From: Gallionella capsiferriformans ES-2
GTDB taxonomy: Bacteria; Pseudomonadota; Gammaproteobacteria; Burkholderiales; Gallionellaceae
DNA length: 64,000 nucleotides
NCBI RefSeq assembly: GCF_000145255.1
Contig: NC_014394.1
Location: forward strand, 496,001-560,000
Direction: 5' to 3'
The notes under the pieces are model-generated. The model did not search any database. It saw only the letters and a program-made list of their open reading frames with translations, and was not told the DNA's origin. Below, one piece after another: positions 8,575 to 18,604 of the stretch (the stretch's first letter is position 1; every line of letters starts with the position of its first letter). The translations under genes and the position numbers were made by a program.

Positions 8575-9536
8575 GCAGACAACCCCAGCAGTGCGTCGAT
8601 AAACTCCTGTGCGTCGAACGGGCGAAGATCATCCAACCCTTCGCCTACGCCGATGAAGCGCACGGGGATCGGGTGTGCTTTGGCGATCGCTGCGATGACG
8701 CCGCCCTTCGCTGTACCGTCCAGTTTGGTCAAAATCAAACCCGTCACGCCCAAGGCCGCATCGAACGCTTTCACCTGACTTAATGCGTTCTGTCCCGTAT
8801 TCGCATCCAGTACCAGCAGCACTTCATGCGGGGCATCGGGCAGCACCTTTGCGATGACGCGTTTGACCTTTTTAATTTCTTCCATCAGGTGAGCCTGCGT
8901 GGTCAGACGTCCTGCCGTATCGGCTAACACCACGTCAATTTTACGAGCCTGAGCGGCTTGTACGGCATCATAAATTACGGCAGCGGCGTCGCCGCTTTGT
9001 TGAGCAATCACGGTCACATTGTTGCGCTCGCCCCAGGTCATCAGTTGCTCACGCGCGGCGGCGCGGAAGGTATCGCCCGCTGCCAGCATGACCGACAGCC
9101 CTTGCGACTGCAGATATTTCGCCAGTTTGCCGATGGAGGTGGTTTTGCCCGCGCCATTGACGCCGACCATCATGATGACGAAGGGTTTGTGCGTTTCGGC
9201 GTGCAGTGGCACAGCCAGCGGTCCCAGCAGTTTGAGCAGGCAGTGTGCCAGCCCGGCCTTGAGTTCTTCGGCTTCAACGAGTTTGTGTTCCCTGACGTGG
9301 CGTCTTAAATCGGCGAGCAGCGTATTGGTCGCATCCATGCCGACATCCGCTGTGATCAGAATAGTTTCGAGTTCTTCGTACAGGTCATCGTCGATTTTTC
9401 CGCCGCGGCTGAACAGGTCGGCGAGCTGGTTGCCGGTACGCGATAAGCCCGCTTTTAAGCGATCAATCCAACTGCGCTTTTCAGCGACGGTTTCTTCGGC
9501 TTTTGCCGGTGTGCTCTTTTTTAAAAAACTAAACAT
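8571..9536 (-). CDS. ftsY: Signal recognition particle receptor FtsY
   Basis: 321-residue GTPase that docks ribosome-SRP complexes at the membrane. The start at 9536 (MFSFLKK) is preferred over the more upstream ATG at 9587 because homologues begin there. The NG domain is complete: P-loop GVNGAGKTTSIGKLA, DTAGR, TKLDGTAKGG and the C-terminal GVGEGLDDLRPF. The acidic A domain that precedes NG in enteric FtsY is nearly absent; only about 20 residues of basic or mixed sequence remain. First gene of the ftsYEX operon, divergent from the M16 pair. Confidence 0.95.
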   Translation of the reverse strand: MFSFLKKSTPAKAEETVAEKRSWIDRLKAGLSRTGNQLADLFSRGGKIDDDLYEELETILITADVGMDATNTLLADLRRHVREHKLVEAEELKAGLAHCLLKLLGPLAVPLHAETHKPFVIMMVGVNGAGKTTSIGKLAKYLQSQGLSVMLAAGDTFRAAAREQLMTWGERNNVTVIAQQSGDAAAVIYDAVQAAQARKIDVVLADTAGRLTTQAHLMEEIKKVKRVIAKVLPDAPHEVLLVLDANTGQNALSQVKAFDAALGVTGLILTKLDGTAKGGVIAAIAKAHPIPVRFIGVGEGLDDLRPFDAQEFIDALLGLSA

Positions 9537-9641
9537 TATGGATTCGTTCCGGTGGCAATAGTTGGGGCATAATACGCACGGCCACACAACGTGGCCGTCT
9601 TCGTTATTTTAAGCCGATTAGGCGTTCTGAGGTTAATGATT

Positions 9642-11000
9642 ATGCGGAATTTTCTGTTTGGCGTTGCGCTGCTCGCGACTGGCTTGCAACCTGCGGTCGG
9701 AGCAGAGGTGTTCGAGAAGACGCTTGCTAACGGTTTGAAGGTGATCGTAAGAGAAGATCATCGCGCGCCGGTGCTGGTTCAGCAAATCTGGTACAAGGCC
9801 GGCAGCATGGACGAGCTCACCGGAAAAACGGGCGTGGCCCATGTACTGGAACACCTGATGTTTAAAGGCACCAAAAGCGTGCCGGCCGGTGAATTTTCGC
9901 GCCGCATTGCTGCGGCCGGCGGGCGTGAAAATGCCTTTACCAGCAACGACTATACGGCCTATTTTCAGCAGTTGCATAAATCTAAACTGCCGCTGGCCAT
10001 GAAGCTCGAAGCCGACCGCATGCATAACCTGGATTTGTCGGCAGCTGAGTTCGCTAAAGAGATTAAAGTCGTCATGGAAGAGCGCCGTATGCGTACCGAT
10101 GATGAGCCTCATGCTTTGCTGCAGGAAAAAATGACGGCTGCGGTGTATGTTGAACATCCGTACCAGCATCCGGTGATCGGCTGGATGAGCGATCTGGAGC
10201 AGATGACGGTGGCGGATGCCCGTGACTGGTATAAAAAATGGTACGCACCTAACAATGCCACGCTGGTTGTGGCAGGCGACGTGGCAGCGCCTGCGGTATT
10301 TGCGCTGGCTGAGCGCTATTACGGATCAATTCCTAAACAGCTGCAGCCACCCCGCCGCGTGTATACGGAGCCTGTGCAGCTGGGTATCAAGCGTATGGTG
10401 GTCAAGGCGCCCGCCGAGTTGCCGCTGCTGGTGATGAGCTTTCATGCGCCGAATATTATCGATCCAAAACAGGACTGGAAGCCCTATGCCCTTGAGATGC
10501 TAGCCGGCGTGCTAAGCGGCAATGATTCGGCGCGTCTGAATAAGCATCTGGTGCGCGAGCAGCAGGTTGCGAGCAGCGTGGCGGCGGGGTATGACTCGGC
10601 CTCCCGTGGCCCCGGGGTGTTTACGCTGGAGGCGACACCGAGTGAAGGGCGGAGCATCGTGCAGATGGAAGCGGCCTTGCGTGCCGAAATCGAACAGCTG
10701 ATCAAAGACGGGGTGAGTGCGGAGGAATTGCAGCGTGTCAGAGCGCAGGTGCTGGCAGGTGAAGTCTACAAGCTCGATTCCGTGTTCTATCAGGCGATGC
10801 AGATCGGCCAGATGGAGTCTATTGGTCTTGGGTACCGTTCAATTCCTGTGATGCTGGAAAAATTGCAGGCGGTCACGGCCGAACAAGTGAGCGAAGTGGC
10901 TCGCGAATTTTTGCAAGACGACAATTTGACGGTCGCCGTGCTCGATCCTCAGCCGCTGTCGGGCAAACCGAAACAAACTGGAGCGCTTCATGTTCATTAA
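9642..11000 (+). CDS. M16 family zinc metallopeptidase, catalytic member
   Basis: Exported pitrilysin-family protease. The ATG at 9642 is favoured because it is nine bases from a TGAGG ribosome site and gives a signal peptide (about residues 1-20, ending AVGA). The inverted zinc motif HVLEH lies at residues 67-71 with the third ligand in the VVMEER segment near residue 147. The length (452 residues) is that of a half-size M16B peptidase. It overlaps by 11 bases a second M16 protein that lacks the zinc site. Such pairs form heterodimers in which one subunit cuts and the other helps bind the peptide. Substrate unknown; processing or clearance of periplasmic peptides is likely. Confidence 0.88.
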   Translation: MRNFLFGVALLATGLQPAVGAEVFEKTLANGLKVIVREDHRAPVLVQQIWYKAGSMDELTGKTGVAHVLEHLMFKGTKSVPAGEFSRRIAAAGGRENAFTSNDYTAYFQQLHKSKLPLAMKLEADRMHNLDLSAAEFAKEIKVVMEERRMRTDDEPHALLQEKMTAAVYVEHPYQHPVIGWMSDLEQMTVADARDWYKKWYAPNNATLVVAGDVAAPAVFALAERYYGSIPKQLQPPRRVYTEPVQLGIKRMVVKAPAELPLLVMSFHAPNIIDPKQDWKPYALEMLAGVLSGNDSARLNKHLVREQQVASSVAAGYDSASRGPGVFTLEATPSEGRSIVQMEAALRAEIEQLIKDGVSAEELQRVRAQVLAGEVYKLDSVFYQAMQIGQMESIGLGYRSIPVMLEKLQAVTAEQVSEVAREFLQDDNLTVAVLDPQPLSGKPKQTGALHVH

Positions 11001-12312
11001 AAATTTAATTTGTGCGGTCGCGTTGTGTTGCGCCATTTCGATGGTGCAGGCGACGCCCGTAATTCAGTACTGGCAGAGCGCAAGCGGCGCTAAGGTTCTA
11101 TTCGTGGAAAATCACGATATTCCGATGCTGGATGTGGCCGTGAGTTTGTCGGCTGGCAGTCGCTTTGACACCGTGGCGAAAGGCGGTGTGGCGGGGCTGG
11201 TGCATGGCCTGTTGGATTTGGGATCAGAAGGCATGACTGAGGATGCGATTTCCAGCGGCATGGCCGATATTGGCGCGCAACTGGCCGGCGGCCTGGATCA
11301 GGATAGGGCCAGTGTGACCTTGCGCACCTTGAGCCAGCCGTTCGAGCGGGAACGGGCGTTGTCAATTATGGCGCGCGTGTTGCAGCACCCGGTATTCCCG
11401 GAGGCGATACTGGCGCGCGAAAAAGCGCGGTTGATTGCAGCACTCAAGGAAGCTGAAACGAAGCCGGAGTCTATTGCGGGCCGTGCCTTTCAAAAGGCGA
11501 TCTATGGCGCACATCCTTACGCCTTACAAGTGTCGGGAGAAATCGCCAGCGTCGAGAAAATCACGGTGCAGGATTTGCAGGATTTTTACCGGGCCCATTA
11601 TGCAGCAGGTCAGGCGGTGGTGGCCATCATGGGGGATGTCACGCGTGCAGAGGCCGATGCCATTGCACAGCAGCTGACGGGTGAATTGCCGGCTGGCGTT
11701 GAGCCGTCCGCACAGCCGCAAGTTGAGATGCAGATTCAGGCATCGGAGCTGCGTATTCCTCATCCTGCCACTCAGAGCCATATTCTGATCGGGGCGCCAG
11801 GGATGTCGCGCAGCGATCCGGACTATTTCCCGCTGTATGTGGGTAACTATATTCTGGGTGGTGGCGGTTTCGTGTCACGCCTGATGAACGAGGTGCGCGA
11901 GAAGCGCGGCTTGGCGTACAGCGTGTACAGTTATTTTATGCCGCTCAAACAGCAGGGCGCTTTCCAGATAGGTTTGCAGACCAAGAAGGCGCAGGCTGAT
12001 GATGCGCTCAAACTGGTGCGTAAAACGCTAAGTGATTTTGTCGCTAAAGGCCCGACCGAAAAGGAGCTGCTTGCTGCAAAACAGAATATCGTCGGCGGAT
12101 TCCCGTTGCGCATCGACAGCAATAAAAAAATTCTGGAATATCTGTCGGTCATCGGCTTTTACGATTTGCCGCTCAGCTATCTGGATGATTTTACAGGCCG
12201 GGTCGAGCGCGTCACGGCGCGTCAGATACACGAGGCCTTTGCGCGACATATTCAGCCTGAACGGATGGCGACGGTCATTGTCGGAGCGCCGGAAGGAGTC
12301 GATCATCAATAA
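10990..12312 (+). CDS. M16 family peptidase-like protein, non-catalytic partner
   Basis: 440 residues with a signal peptide (about 1-21, ending VQA). It has the M16 fold and the C-terminal arginine/tyrosine substrate-binding segment (REKRGLAYSVYSYF), but where the zinc motif HxxEH should be it reads GLVHGLLDLG, so the active site is lost. The start overlaps the upstream catalytic gene, which suggests a fixed-ratio heterodimer. The rsmD coding region begins within its last codons. Confidence 0.85.
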   Translation: MFIKNLICAVALCCAISMVQATPVIQYWQSASGAKVLFVENHDIPMLDVAVSLSAGSRFDTVAKGGVAGLVHGLLDLGSEGMTEDAISSGMADIGAQLAGGLDQDRASVTLRTLSQPFERERALSIMARVLQHPVFPEAILAREKARLIAALKEAETKPESIAGRAFQKAIYGAHPYALQVSGEIASVEKITVQDLQDFYRAHYAAGQAVVAIMGDVTRAEADAIAQQLTGELPAGVEPSAQPQVEMQIQASELRIPHPATQSHILIGAPGMSRSDPDYFPLYVGNYILGGGGFVSRLMNEVREKRGLAYSVYSYFMPLKQQGAFQIGLQTKKAQADDALKLVRKTLSDFVAKGPTEKELLAAKQNIVGGFPLRIDSNKKILEYLSVIGFYDLPLSYLDDFTGRVERVTARQIHEAFARHIQPERMATVIVGAPEGVDHQ

Positions 12313-12841
12313 GGTCAGAATAGGCGGCGGCGAACTGCGCAGCCGTGTCATTACTTTCCCGGATGCGGACGGTTTGCGGCCGACACCGGATCGTGTACGC
12401 GAGACGCTATTCAACTGGTTGGGACAAACACTGTATGGCAGGCGCTGCCTCGATCTATTTGCCGGTAGCGGTGCGCTGGGTTTCGAAGCGGCCTCGCGCG
12501 GTGCGGAACATGTGCTGATGCTGGAAAAAAGCCTGCCGGTATTTCGTGCCTTGCAGAATAATTCCGATAAGTTAGCCTGTGCTAATGTATCCCTGCGCCA
12601 TCAAGATGGGCTAGAATTCGTCCGGCGTGATACGGCCTGTTATGACGTCATTTTTCTTGACCCACCTTTTGCCAGCGATTTTCTGCCTCGTTTGTTACAA
12701 GTTTTACCGCCGCGCCTGACTGCGAGCGGGGTGGTTTATGTCGAGTCGGGCGGCGCGATCGACGTGCCATTGCCCTGGCAGGTCATCAAGTCCGGCAAAG
12801 CCGGACAGGTTTGGTATCAATTGATAGGATTGAATACATGA
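12305..12841 (+). CDS. rsmD: 16S rRNA (guanine(966)-N2)-methyltransferase RsmD, probable AUC start
   Basis: 178-residue SAM-dependent methyltransferase modifying G966 of 16S rRNA. Visible are the substrate-contact segment [17 protein letters not shown], the SAM-binding [14 protein letters not shown] and the catalytic DPPF motif. The frame has no ATG, GTG or TTG near the expected N-terminus. Homologues begin approximately MNKVRIIGG, and here that position is an ATC codon (12305-12307) followed by NKVRIGGG, with an AAGGAG ribosome site at 12293-12298 at proper distance. I therefore call an AUC start. The nearest in-frame alternative is TTG at 12278, which has no ribosome site. The stop overlaps the coaD start (ATGA). 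Confidence 0.85.
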   Translation: MNKVRIGGGELRSRVITFPDADGLRPTPDRVRETLFNWLGQTLYGRRCLDLFAGSGALGFEAASRGAEHVLMLEKSLPVFRALQNNSDKLACANVSLRHQDGLEFVRRDTACYDVIFLDPPFASDFLPRLLQVLPPRLTASGVVYVESGGAIDVPLPWQVIKSGKAGQVWYQLIGLNT

Positions 12842-13320
12842 TAAAGGTTGTCTACCCGGGTACGTTTGATCCGATCACCAGCGGCCATGAGGATGTGGTG
12901 CGGCGTGCCACCGGTTTGTTTGGCGAGGTCATCGTTGCGGTGGCTAAAAGTCGTGCGAATACCCTGTTTACGCTGGAAGAGCGCGTCGAGATGGCGCGTG
13001 AGGTTTTTTCAAACTATGACAATGTGCGCGTCGAGGGTTTCGATGGCTTGTTGATGAGTTTCGTACAGTCGCAGCAGTCGCGCGTGGTGCTGCGCGGTTT
13101 GCGGGCGGCATCAGATTTTGAATATGAGTTTCAGTTAGCGGGGATGAATCGCAATTTGTATCCGGAAATGGAAACGTTATTTTTGACGCCGGCCGAGCAA
13201 TACACGTTTATTTCCGCTACCATGGTGCGTGAAGTGGCGCGTTTTGGCGGTGATGTTGGCAAGTTTGTCTCGCCCTCAGTGGCCGTCCGGTTGCAGCAAA
13301 AGAACGGTATCGTCCTGTAA
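12838..13320 (+). CDS. coaD: Phosphopantetheine adenylyltransferase
   Basis: 160-residue nucleotidyltransferase for the penultimate step of coenzyme A synthesis (4'-phosphopantetheine + ATP to dephospho-CoA). The signature [10 protein letters not shown] carries the nucleotide-binding histidine, and the C-terminal [10 protein letters not shown] segment corresponds to the ISSTxVR motif. The ATG overlaps the rsmD stop by four bases; rsmD-coaD-ferredoxin is a common proteobacterial order. Confidence 0.95.
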   Translation: MIKVVYPGTFDPITSGHEDVVRRATGLFGEVIVAVAKSRANTLFTLEERVEMAREVFSNYDNVRVEGFDGLLMSFVQSQQSRVVLRGLRAASDFEYEFQLAGMNRNLYPEMETLFLTPAEQYTFISATMVREVARFGGDVGKFVSPSVAVRLQQKNGIVL

Positions 13321-13341
13321 AAATTATTAATATCGATTTAG

Positions 13342-13620
<279 letters not shown>

Positions 13621-13640
13621 GGATCAGGCATGTGTAGATT

Positions 13641-13668
13641 AAAAAGACCGCTCACAGCGGTCTTTTTT
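13641..13668. terminator. Bidirectional rho-independent terminator
   Basis: Stem GACCGCT (13646-13652) and AGCGGTC (13656-13662), loop CAC, with five A before and six T after. It ends the ferredoxin transcript and can serve the convergent DUF167 gene, whose stop lies at its edge. Confidence 0.9.
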
Positions 13669-13981
13669 ATTTTTTGGCGCGTTGAATGACTGAAGGCAGT
13701 TTGCCGGGTGATTCGATTCTGAGCTGTTTGTTGACATTTTTTTCGCCGAACACGACGGTGATGGCGTGTTCCGGTACGGAAAATATGCTCGCCAGATACT
13801 GCACCATATGGGCCGTTGCACCACCGCGTCTGGGTACCGCCGCCGCATAGACCTCAAGCTGATGGCCGATTACGCGGCCTATCGCATCCTGTTTTGAATT
13901 CGGGCGACCCAGCACGTTGAGGATCAGTGTGTCGCCTTCCCAACGATAAAAGGGAGGAACTTGCTTATCAAATAAAGGCAT
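13667..13981 (-). CDS. DUF167 (YggU-like) small protein
   Basis: 104-residue protein of the DUF167/YggU family (LILNVLGRPNSKQDAIGRV, then VPRRGGATAHMVQYLASIF). The biochemical role of the family is unknown. Its ATG overlaps the stop of the upstream phosphoesterase gene (ATGA), so it is translated as part of the HD-GYP operon. The usual betaproteobacterial neighbours of this family (pilT/proC/yggT) are not here. Confidence 0.8.
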   Translation of the reverse strand: MPLFDKQVPPFYRWEGDTLILNVLGRPNSKQDAIGRVIGHQLEVYAAAVPRRGGATAHMVQYLASIFSVPEHAITVVFGEKNVNKQLRIESPGKLPSVIQRAKK

Positions 13982-14808
13982 CAGCGTTTGAGCCAGACGC
14001 CTTTGATCGGCTCCGCATCGAGGCTGGCATTGAACGCGGGAAGGTCATAAAAGTCGAGCAGGGTGCGCAGTACGTTGTAGTGATTTATACGCTGCGCGCT
14101 GGTGCCCGTCTTGACCATCGGGCCGACCAGGAGCGTGACAATCCGATTCCCCTCTGAGCCATTGTCTTCATCCCAGGTCAGAATCAGCAGACTATTATGT
14201 TTGAAAGCCCAAGTCACATAGGGATCGATGTGTTTTTTAAGCCATTCGTCAGCGGTGAAATAGCTGCCGTCATGCATGTCATTACGCTGGTCGGGGATGA
14301 CAAAGGAGAGTGTGGGAAGCTGGGAATAATCCTGCGGAAAATCATTAAAGGTCAGGTTGACCGAAGGCGGCAAACGGTTGTCCTGCCAGTTTGCTGCGGG
14401 GTTGTGTTTGCGCTGATAGCCGCCTGCCCAGCACACCGTACTACCCGCCGACGGGAGTGATTCAGAAAAGCTGGAAAAGCTTAATTTATGGTTAATCAAT
14501 GAGCTGGCAATATTTTCCCCCGCGTAACTCATCGGGCAGGCATCATCACGGCTGCCTTGCGTAGAACCTGAAAACAAGGCCAGATAATTCGGCTGGCTGG
14601 GATGTGCGACCGCATAGGACTGCGTGAACAGCATGCCGCGGCGGGCTAGGGCGTGGATGTAGGAGTCGCCTTTGAGGGGGGCCATGATCTGCGAATAGCC
14701 GCGATTTTCTTCGATGACCACAACGACATGATCGGGACGCGGCAGATTTTCAGCCTGTGTAGCAGTGGCCGTCAATAGCAGGAGGACGAACAGAGATCGC
14801 CGTTTCAT
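13981..14808 (-). CDS. Exported phosphoesterase (AcpA/phospholipase C-like)
   Basis: 275 residues from ATG 14808, whose TGA/ATG overlap with the upstream gene decides the start. A signal peptide (MKRRSLFVLLLLTATATQAE) leads into a metal-dependent phosphoesterase domain: DHVVVVIEENRGYSQI (metal-binding glutamates), HPSQPNYLALFSGST (nucleophile region) and TWDEDNGSEGNRIVTLLVGP (second metal site). This pattern is that of bacterial acid phosphatase and phospholipase C proteins of the phosphoesterase family. Substrate not predictable. Encoded between a c-di-GMP-type signalling protein and DUF167, all with four-base overlaps. Confidence 0.78.
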   Translation of the reverse strand: MKRRSLFVLLLLTATATQAENLPRPDHVVVVIEENRGYSQIMAPLKGDSYIHALARRGMLFTQSYAVAHPSQPNYLALFSGSTQGSRDDACPMSYAGENIASSLINHKLSFSSFSESLPSAGSTVCWAGGYQRKHNPAANWQDNRLPPSVNLTFNDFPQDYSQLPTLSFVIPDQRNDMHDGSYFTADEWLKKHIDPYVTWAFKHNSLLILTWDEDNGSEGNRIVTLLVGPMVKTGTSAQRINHYNVLRTLLDFYDLPAFNASLDAEPIKGVWLKR

Positions 14809-16352
14809 TTTCGGGTTAGTTCGACTAACTGGATATCTTCGACGAGAATGTGGTGTATCAGCCACTCGCGCAGATAAGCGAGTGCATCGAATTGTGCAAC
14901 GAAGGGATTGTCATGCAACTCCTCGTAAAATTCGGCTATTTTCTCCTCGAAGGCATGGTGCTGGCTAAGCTGGCGATCGATGCGGGTGTACGCATAGTGA
15001 TTCATCATCTGCTCTTCTGCGCGGAAGTGGATTTTTGCATAGGCGTCGAGCGACTTGATGAGCCGTGCGACTTCCCGTGCGCCGCGTTTGTTGGCGACGA
15101 CTTCGTACAGGTCATTGATTAAATCGAATAAATAGCGATGGTGCTCGTCGATGACGTCAATACCGATGCTGAGTTTCTCATCCCAGGGAATCCAGGCATT
15201 TTCACGCCGCCGGATAGGCGGCAGTGTGAGTACCTGCTTCGGGTCAATAATGTCGTCACGGTAGAGTTCGCGGATACGCAGAATATCGGGCATCGCCGCA
15301 TCGAAGGCCGCGACCACGGCAGGATCAAAATGCTTGCCTGACTCGGAGATGACCCAGTTGTAGGCGTCTTCGACCGTCCAGGCTGTTTTGTACGGGCGTG
15401 ATGAAGTCAGCGCGTCAAACACATCGGCCACCGCGCAGATGCGGGCGAGCAACGGAATTTGTTCAGCTACCAGTCCGTTCGGGTAGCCGTTGCCATCCCA
15501 GCGTTCGTGATGGCAGCCGGCAATGTCGCGTGCAGCCGCGATCAATTCGTCCTTGCCTTCTAAAATGGTGACGCCAATATCGGTGTGCGTCTTCATGATC
15601 GTGAATTCTTCCGGCGTCAGTTTGCCGGGTTTGAGCAAAACCGCATCCGCGATGCCGATTTTTCCCACGTCATGCATCGGCGCTGCGATATACAGTAATT
15701 CGCGCTGCGCATCAGGAATGCCGAGCGATTTGGCAATCGCCTGCGCGAAATTAGTCATGCGCATGATATGCAAGCCGGTTTCGTTGTCTCGATATTCGGA
15801 TGCGACCCCAAGACTGCGGATGACATCGGCGCGAGACTCTTCAAGTTCAAGTTTGCGGATGCGTAGTATCTCATTGGTCAGCGCACGGTTAACCAGACTC
15901 GACAGGGCACGCGCTAAATCTTCCATGAATTCGCAGTGCGTTTCGCTCATCAGGTAATTTTCTGGCACAAATAACACGGTATAGCCGAGTCCTTTGCCTT
16001 CGATATGCAAAGGCAGCAACAACATATGCGCTGGGGTTGGTAATTCAAGTGAGGGGAGCGAGTCTTGGAGCAGGCAGTGAGCGCTAATGTGCGGGCGGGT
16101 GAAGGCAGGCGCATCCCAGCGCATCTTGTTGGTCCATGCCGGATCCATGCCGAATTGTGCGACCTGGAAATAACGTCCGCGTGGATTGAGCAGCAGGATG
16201 GCACCGCGCGCTTCGAGTTGCAGGTCGTAGTAACTGTCCAGAATGGAGAATAGCCGCTGCAGCAAGATATCCAGATCGGCCGTGGTGGTGCTGGTGATTG
16301 TCAGTTCGAACACTAGTTTGCTGATGGCCAGCATGCCTTCTTCTTTGTTCAT
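14805..16352 (-). CDS. GAF / HD-GYP phosphodiesterase / bacteriohemerythrin fusion
   Basis: 515-residue cytoplasmic signalling protein with three modules: a GAF-like sensor (about 10-160), an HD-GYP domain (about 170-365) and a C-terminal hemerythrin domain (about 395-513). The HD-GYP core is intact: catalytic H227-D228 in MHDVGKIGI and HHERWDGNGYP at 281-291, so cyclic-di-GMP hydrolysis is expected. The hemerythrin four-helix bundle has its di-iron ligands: H404 or H405, H442 and E446 in HFRAEE, H465/H466, H500/H501 and D506. Binding of O2 or redox change at the di-iron site is likely to tune the phosphodiesterase. First gene of an operon with the phosphoesterase and DUF167. Confidence 0.88.
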   Translation of the reverse strand: MNKEEGMLAISKLVFELTITSTTTADLDILLQRLFSILDSYYDLQLEARGAILLLNPRGRYFQVAQFGMDPAWTNKMRWDAPAFTRPHISAHCLLQDSLPSLELPTPAHMLLLPLHIEGKGLGYTVLFVPENYLMSETHCEFMEDLARALSSLVNRALTNEILRIRKLELEESRADVIRSLGVASEYRDNETGLHIMRMTNFAQAIAKSLGIPDAQRELLYIAAPMHDVGKIGIADAVLLKPGKLTPEEFTIMKTHTDIGVTILEGKDELIAAARDIAGCHHERWDGNGYPNGLVAEQIPLLARICAVADVFDALTSSRPYKTAWTVEDAYNWVISESGKHFDPAVVAAFDAAMPDILRIRELYRDDIIDPKQVLTLPPIRRRENAWIPWDEKLSIGIDVIDEHHRYLFDLINDLYEVVANKRGAREVARLIKSLDAYAKIHFRAEEQMMNHYAYTRIDRQLSQHHAFEEKIAEFYEELHDNPFVAQFDALAYLREWLIHHILVEDIQLVELTRK

Positions 16353-16422
16353 TTCTTATCCAGTCCCGTTGTGTTGCTTTCGTTGCATTTTTGACGGAAA
16401 TTGACCTTATTATGAGTGTGAC

Positions 16423-17253
16423 TTATTTTTGGCAATGGGTGCAATAAAAACTTGAACGCTGTCCCTGTTTAATCTGCATGATCGGTGCGCTGCAGATGCG
16501 GCAAGGTTCTCCTGCCCGGCTGTAGACCCAATGCTGTTGCTGGAAATAACCCGGATTGCCCGAAGCGTTGACGAAATCGCGCAGCGTACTGCCTCCGGCC
16601 AGTATGGCTTCGTTTAATGTTGAGCGTATGACATCTGCCAGTTTTTCGCAGTGCGCAAAGCTTAATTCCCCCGCTTTGCTCAGCGGATTGATGCCGGCGC
16701 TAAACAGTGCTTCGCTGGCGTAAATGTTGCCTACGCCGACGACGATGGCACTGTCCATGATGAATTGCTTGATTGCAACGCGGCGTCCGCGCGTTGCCTG
16801 ATAGAGATAGTGTGCATTAAACCTGCAGTTGCCATCGCGATCATCGAGCGGTTCGGGGCCCAGTTTTACCAGCAGCGGGTGCGTATTGATATTCCCCTGA
16901 TGCCAGAGCACGGCACCGAAGCGGCGCGGATCGCGCAATCGCATCAGGCATCCGTTATCGAGTAGCAGATCGAAATGGTCGTGCGGCTGAGGTGCTGTGC
17001 CGGTCGGCAGGATGCGCAGACTGCCTGACATCCCCAGATGCAGAATCAGCGTGCCGTGGCGAAATTCGAGCAGCAGGTATTTGGCGCGGCGCGATAATGA
17101 CACGACGGGCTGCCCGTTTAGCAGTTCGTTAAGATTTTCCGGTATCGGCCAGCGCAGGCTAGGGGTGCGCGTGACGACCCCTGTGACGGTCGCATCTGCA
17201 AGGTAAGGCGCTAATCCGCGCCGGGTCGTCTCAACCTCTGGCAGTTCAGGCAC
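16423..17253 (-). CDS. mutM: Formamidopyrimidine-DNA glycosylase
   Basis: 276-residue base-excision repair enzyme that removes 8-oxoguanine. The N-terminus [12 protein letters not shown], where the proline acts as catalytic nucleophile, fixes the start at the GTG at 17253; longer readings would block the active site. The C-terminal zinc finger is complete (CRICSAPI, then FYCTHC), and [13 protein letters not shown] matches the family. The start overlaps the end of the GldG-like gene by eight bases, so mutM is transcribed behind an unrelated ABC export system. Confidence 0.95.
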   Translation of the reverse strand: MPELPEVETTRRGLAPYLADATVTGVVTRTPSLRWPIPENLNELLNGQPVVSLSRRAKYLLLEFRHGTLILHLGMSGSLRILPTGTAPQPHDHFDLLLDNGCLMRLRDPRRFGAVLWHQGNINTHPLLVKLGPEPLDDRDGNCRFNAHYLYQATRGRRVAIKQFIMDSAIVVGVGNIYASEALFSAGINPLSKAGELSFAHCEKLADVIRSTLNEAILAGGSTLRDFVNASGNPGYFQQQHWVYSRAGEPCRICSAPIMQIKQGQRSSFYCTHCQK

Positions 17254-18601
17254 GGCGACGCCACCAGATAGCGGTACCAACGCCTGCTAGCAATAAGGGC
17301 AGAATCAGCAGCAGTCCGCTGCTGATGGCGGTGAGCTGAGTTCGGGACAGGATGATGCTGCTGTCGCGGGCCGCGCGCGGCTGCAAGCTGATCAGGGTGT
17401 CATCATTGGCGAGCCAGTTAATCATGTTAACGCCCAGATCGACATTGCCCCCGTTGCCGGCGAAGGTGTTGGAGAGGAAGGCGCCGTTGCCAACAGCCAC
17501 GATGCGCTGTTCGACATCGTTGATATTGCGGTTGAGCGCCAGCGCAATGACGGCAGGCCCTTTGCTGTCATGCTGTTTGTCAAACGCCGGACTGCCGGAC
17601 AGGGCATTGATGTCGCGCTGACTGATCCAGCCGCGCGTGGCGACTTCGAGCAGAATATGATGCTGCCAGTCCGGGTTTTCAGCCCACGTCAGGGGGCGGG
17701 CAGACGGATAGGCTGTGATCAGGTTGAAGTTGCTGGTGATGGCGTGGGGTACATAGCTTGTGCCCAGCGACCAGGTGGCCGGTGCATTCATGTCAGCGGC
17801 GGCAGGATCGATCACGATACCGGCGGGCAGTTGCAGGCCGATTTTTTCCGCCAGGCGTTCGAGGCCATGCAACGGGCCTGCATCTACCAGCCAGAGCAGA
17901 TTGCCGCCGCGGTCGATAAAGTGCAACAGTTTGTCGATTTCGCCCGCCATCAAATCAACTTGCGGCTGGGTGATGACCAGTACGCGAATGTTGGACGGGA
18001 CATCCTGCGCAATCGCGAGATTCAAGCTGTTGAGCTTGAATCCATTTTCTTTTAACTTAGCGCCAAACAGCAACCCCAGATCATGATTGGCACGCCCGTC
18101 CAGTTTGCGCTCGCCGTGCCCGTCCAGATACATCACCGTCTGATCGCGGCTGTGGGCGAGCCGCATCAGTGTGCTGGTCAGCGTCTGTTCGTTGATCAGC
18201 GTCAGGTGTTCGCTGCGTCCTGCATATTCGATGACCATTTCACCGTTAAGCTGGATGCGTGCGGCGCGGGTTCTTGCAGGCTCCTTTTCAGGATCGATGA
18301 ACACCAGTTTGATATCAGGCTTATAGCGCTGATACAGCGATAAAAAATCTCTGATGACTTTGCGGATGTCGCCTAAGCGCGCATCCTGCAGAGTTGCATA
18401 AACGGTGATGTTGACGGGGCCTTGAAGTTGATTCAGCGCGTTGATGCTGGCGGGCTCTAAGCTGTTGCTGGCGTTGAAGGTGATGTCGCGCTGCAGCGGA
18501 TGACGCGATGCGGCATAACCTAGGCCGACGGCGATACCGAGCAGCAGAAGGACAAACAGCAGATTGCGTAAGGCTATAGAGTTCATAATTTTGTTCAACA
18601 T
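17246..18601 (-). CDS. GldG-like ABC-type auxiliary protein
   Basis: 451-residue protein of the GldG/ABC_transp_aux family: one N-terminal helix (about 11-29), a long extracytoplasmic domain containing a ThuA-like fold ([16 protein letters not shown], then [19 protein letters not shown]) and a C-terminal helix (about 423-445) followed by the basic WWRRRA tail. In gliding Bacteroidetes GldG works with GldA and GldF; in proteobacteria the same trio occurs without gliding and its cargo is unknown. Here the permease and ATPase genes lie directly upstream. Confidence 0.82.
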   Translation of the reverse strand: MLNKIMNSIALRNLLFVLLLLGIAVGLGYAASRHPLQRDITFNASNSLEPASINALNQLQGPVNITVYATLQDARLGDIRKVIRDFLSLYQRYKPDIKLVFIDPEKEPARTRAARIQLNGEMVIEYAGRSEHLTLINEQTLTSTLMRLAHSRDQTVMYLDGHGERKLDGRANHDLGLLFGAKLKENGFKLNSLNLAIAQDVPSNIRVLVITQPQVDLMAGEIDKLLHFIDRGGNLLWLVDAGPLHGLERLAEKIGLQLPAGIVIDPAAADMNAPATWSLGTSYVPHAITSNFNLITAYPSARPLTWAENPDWQHHILLEVATRGWISQRDINALSGSPAFDKQHDSKGPAVIALALNRNINDVEQRIVAVGNGAFLSNTFAGNGGNVDLGVNMINWLANDDTLISLQPRAARDSSIILSRTQLTAISSGLLLILPLLLAGVGTAIWWRRRA

Positions 18602-18604
18602 GAC

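Noticed and set aside
15523-15957. 144-residue open frame antisense to the HD-GYP gene
   Set aside because: Fully inside a well-supported gene on the other strand, with no family resemblance.
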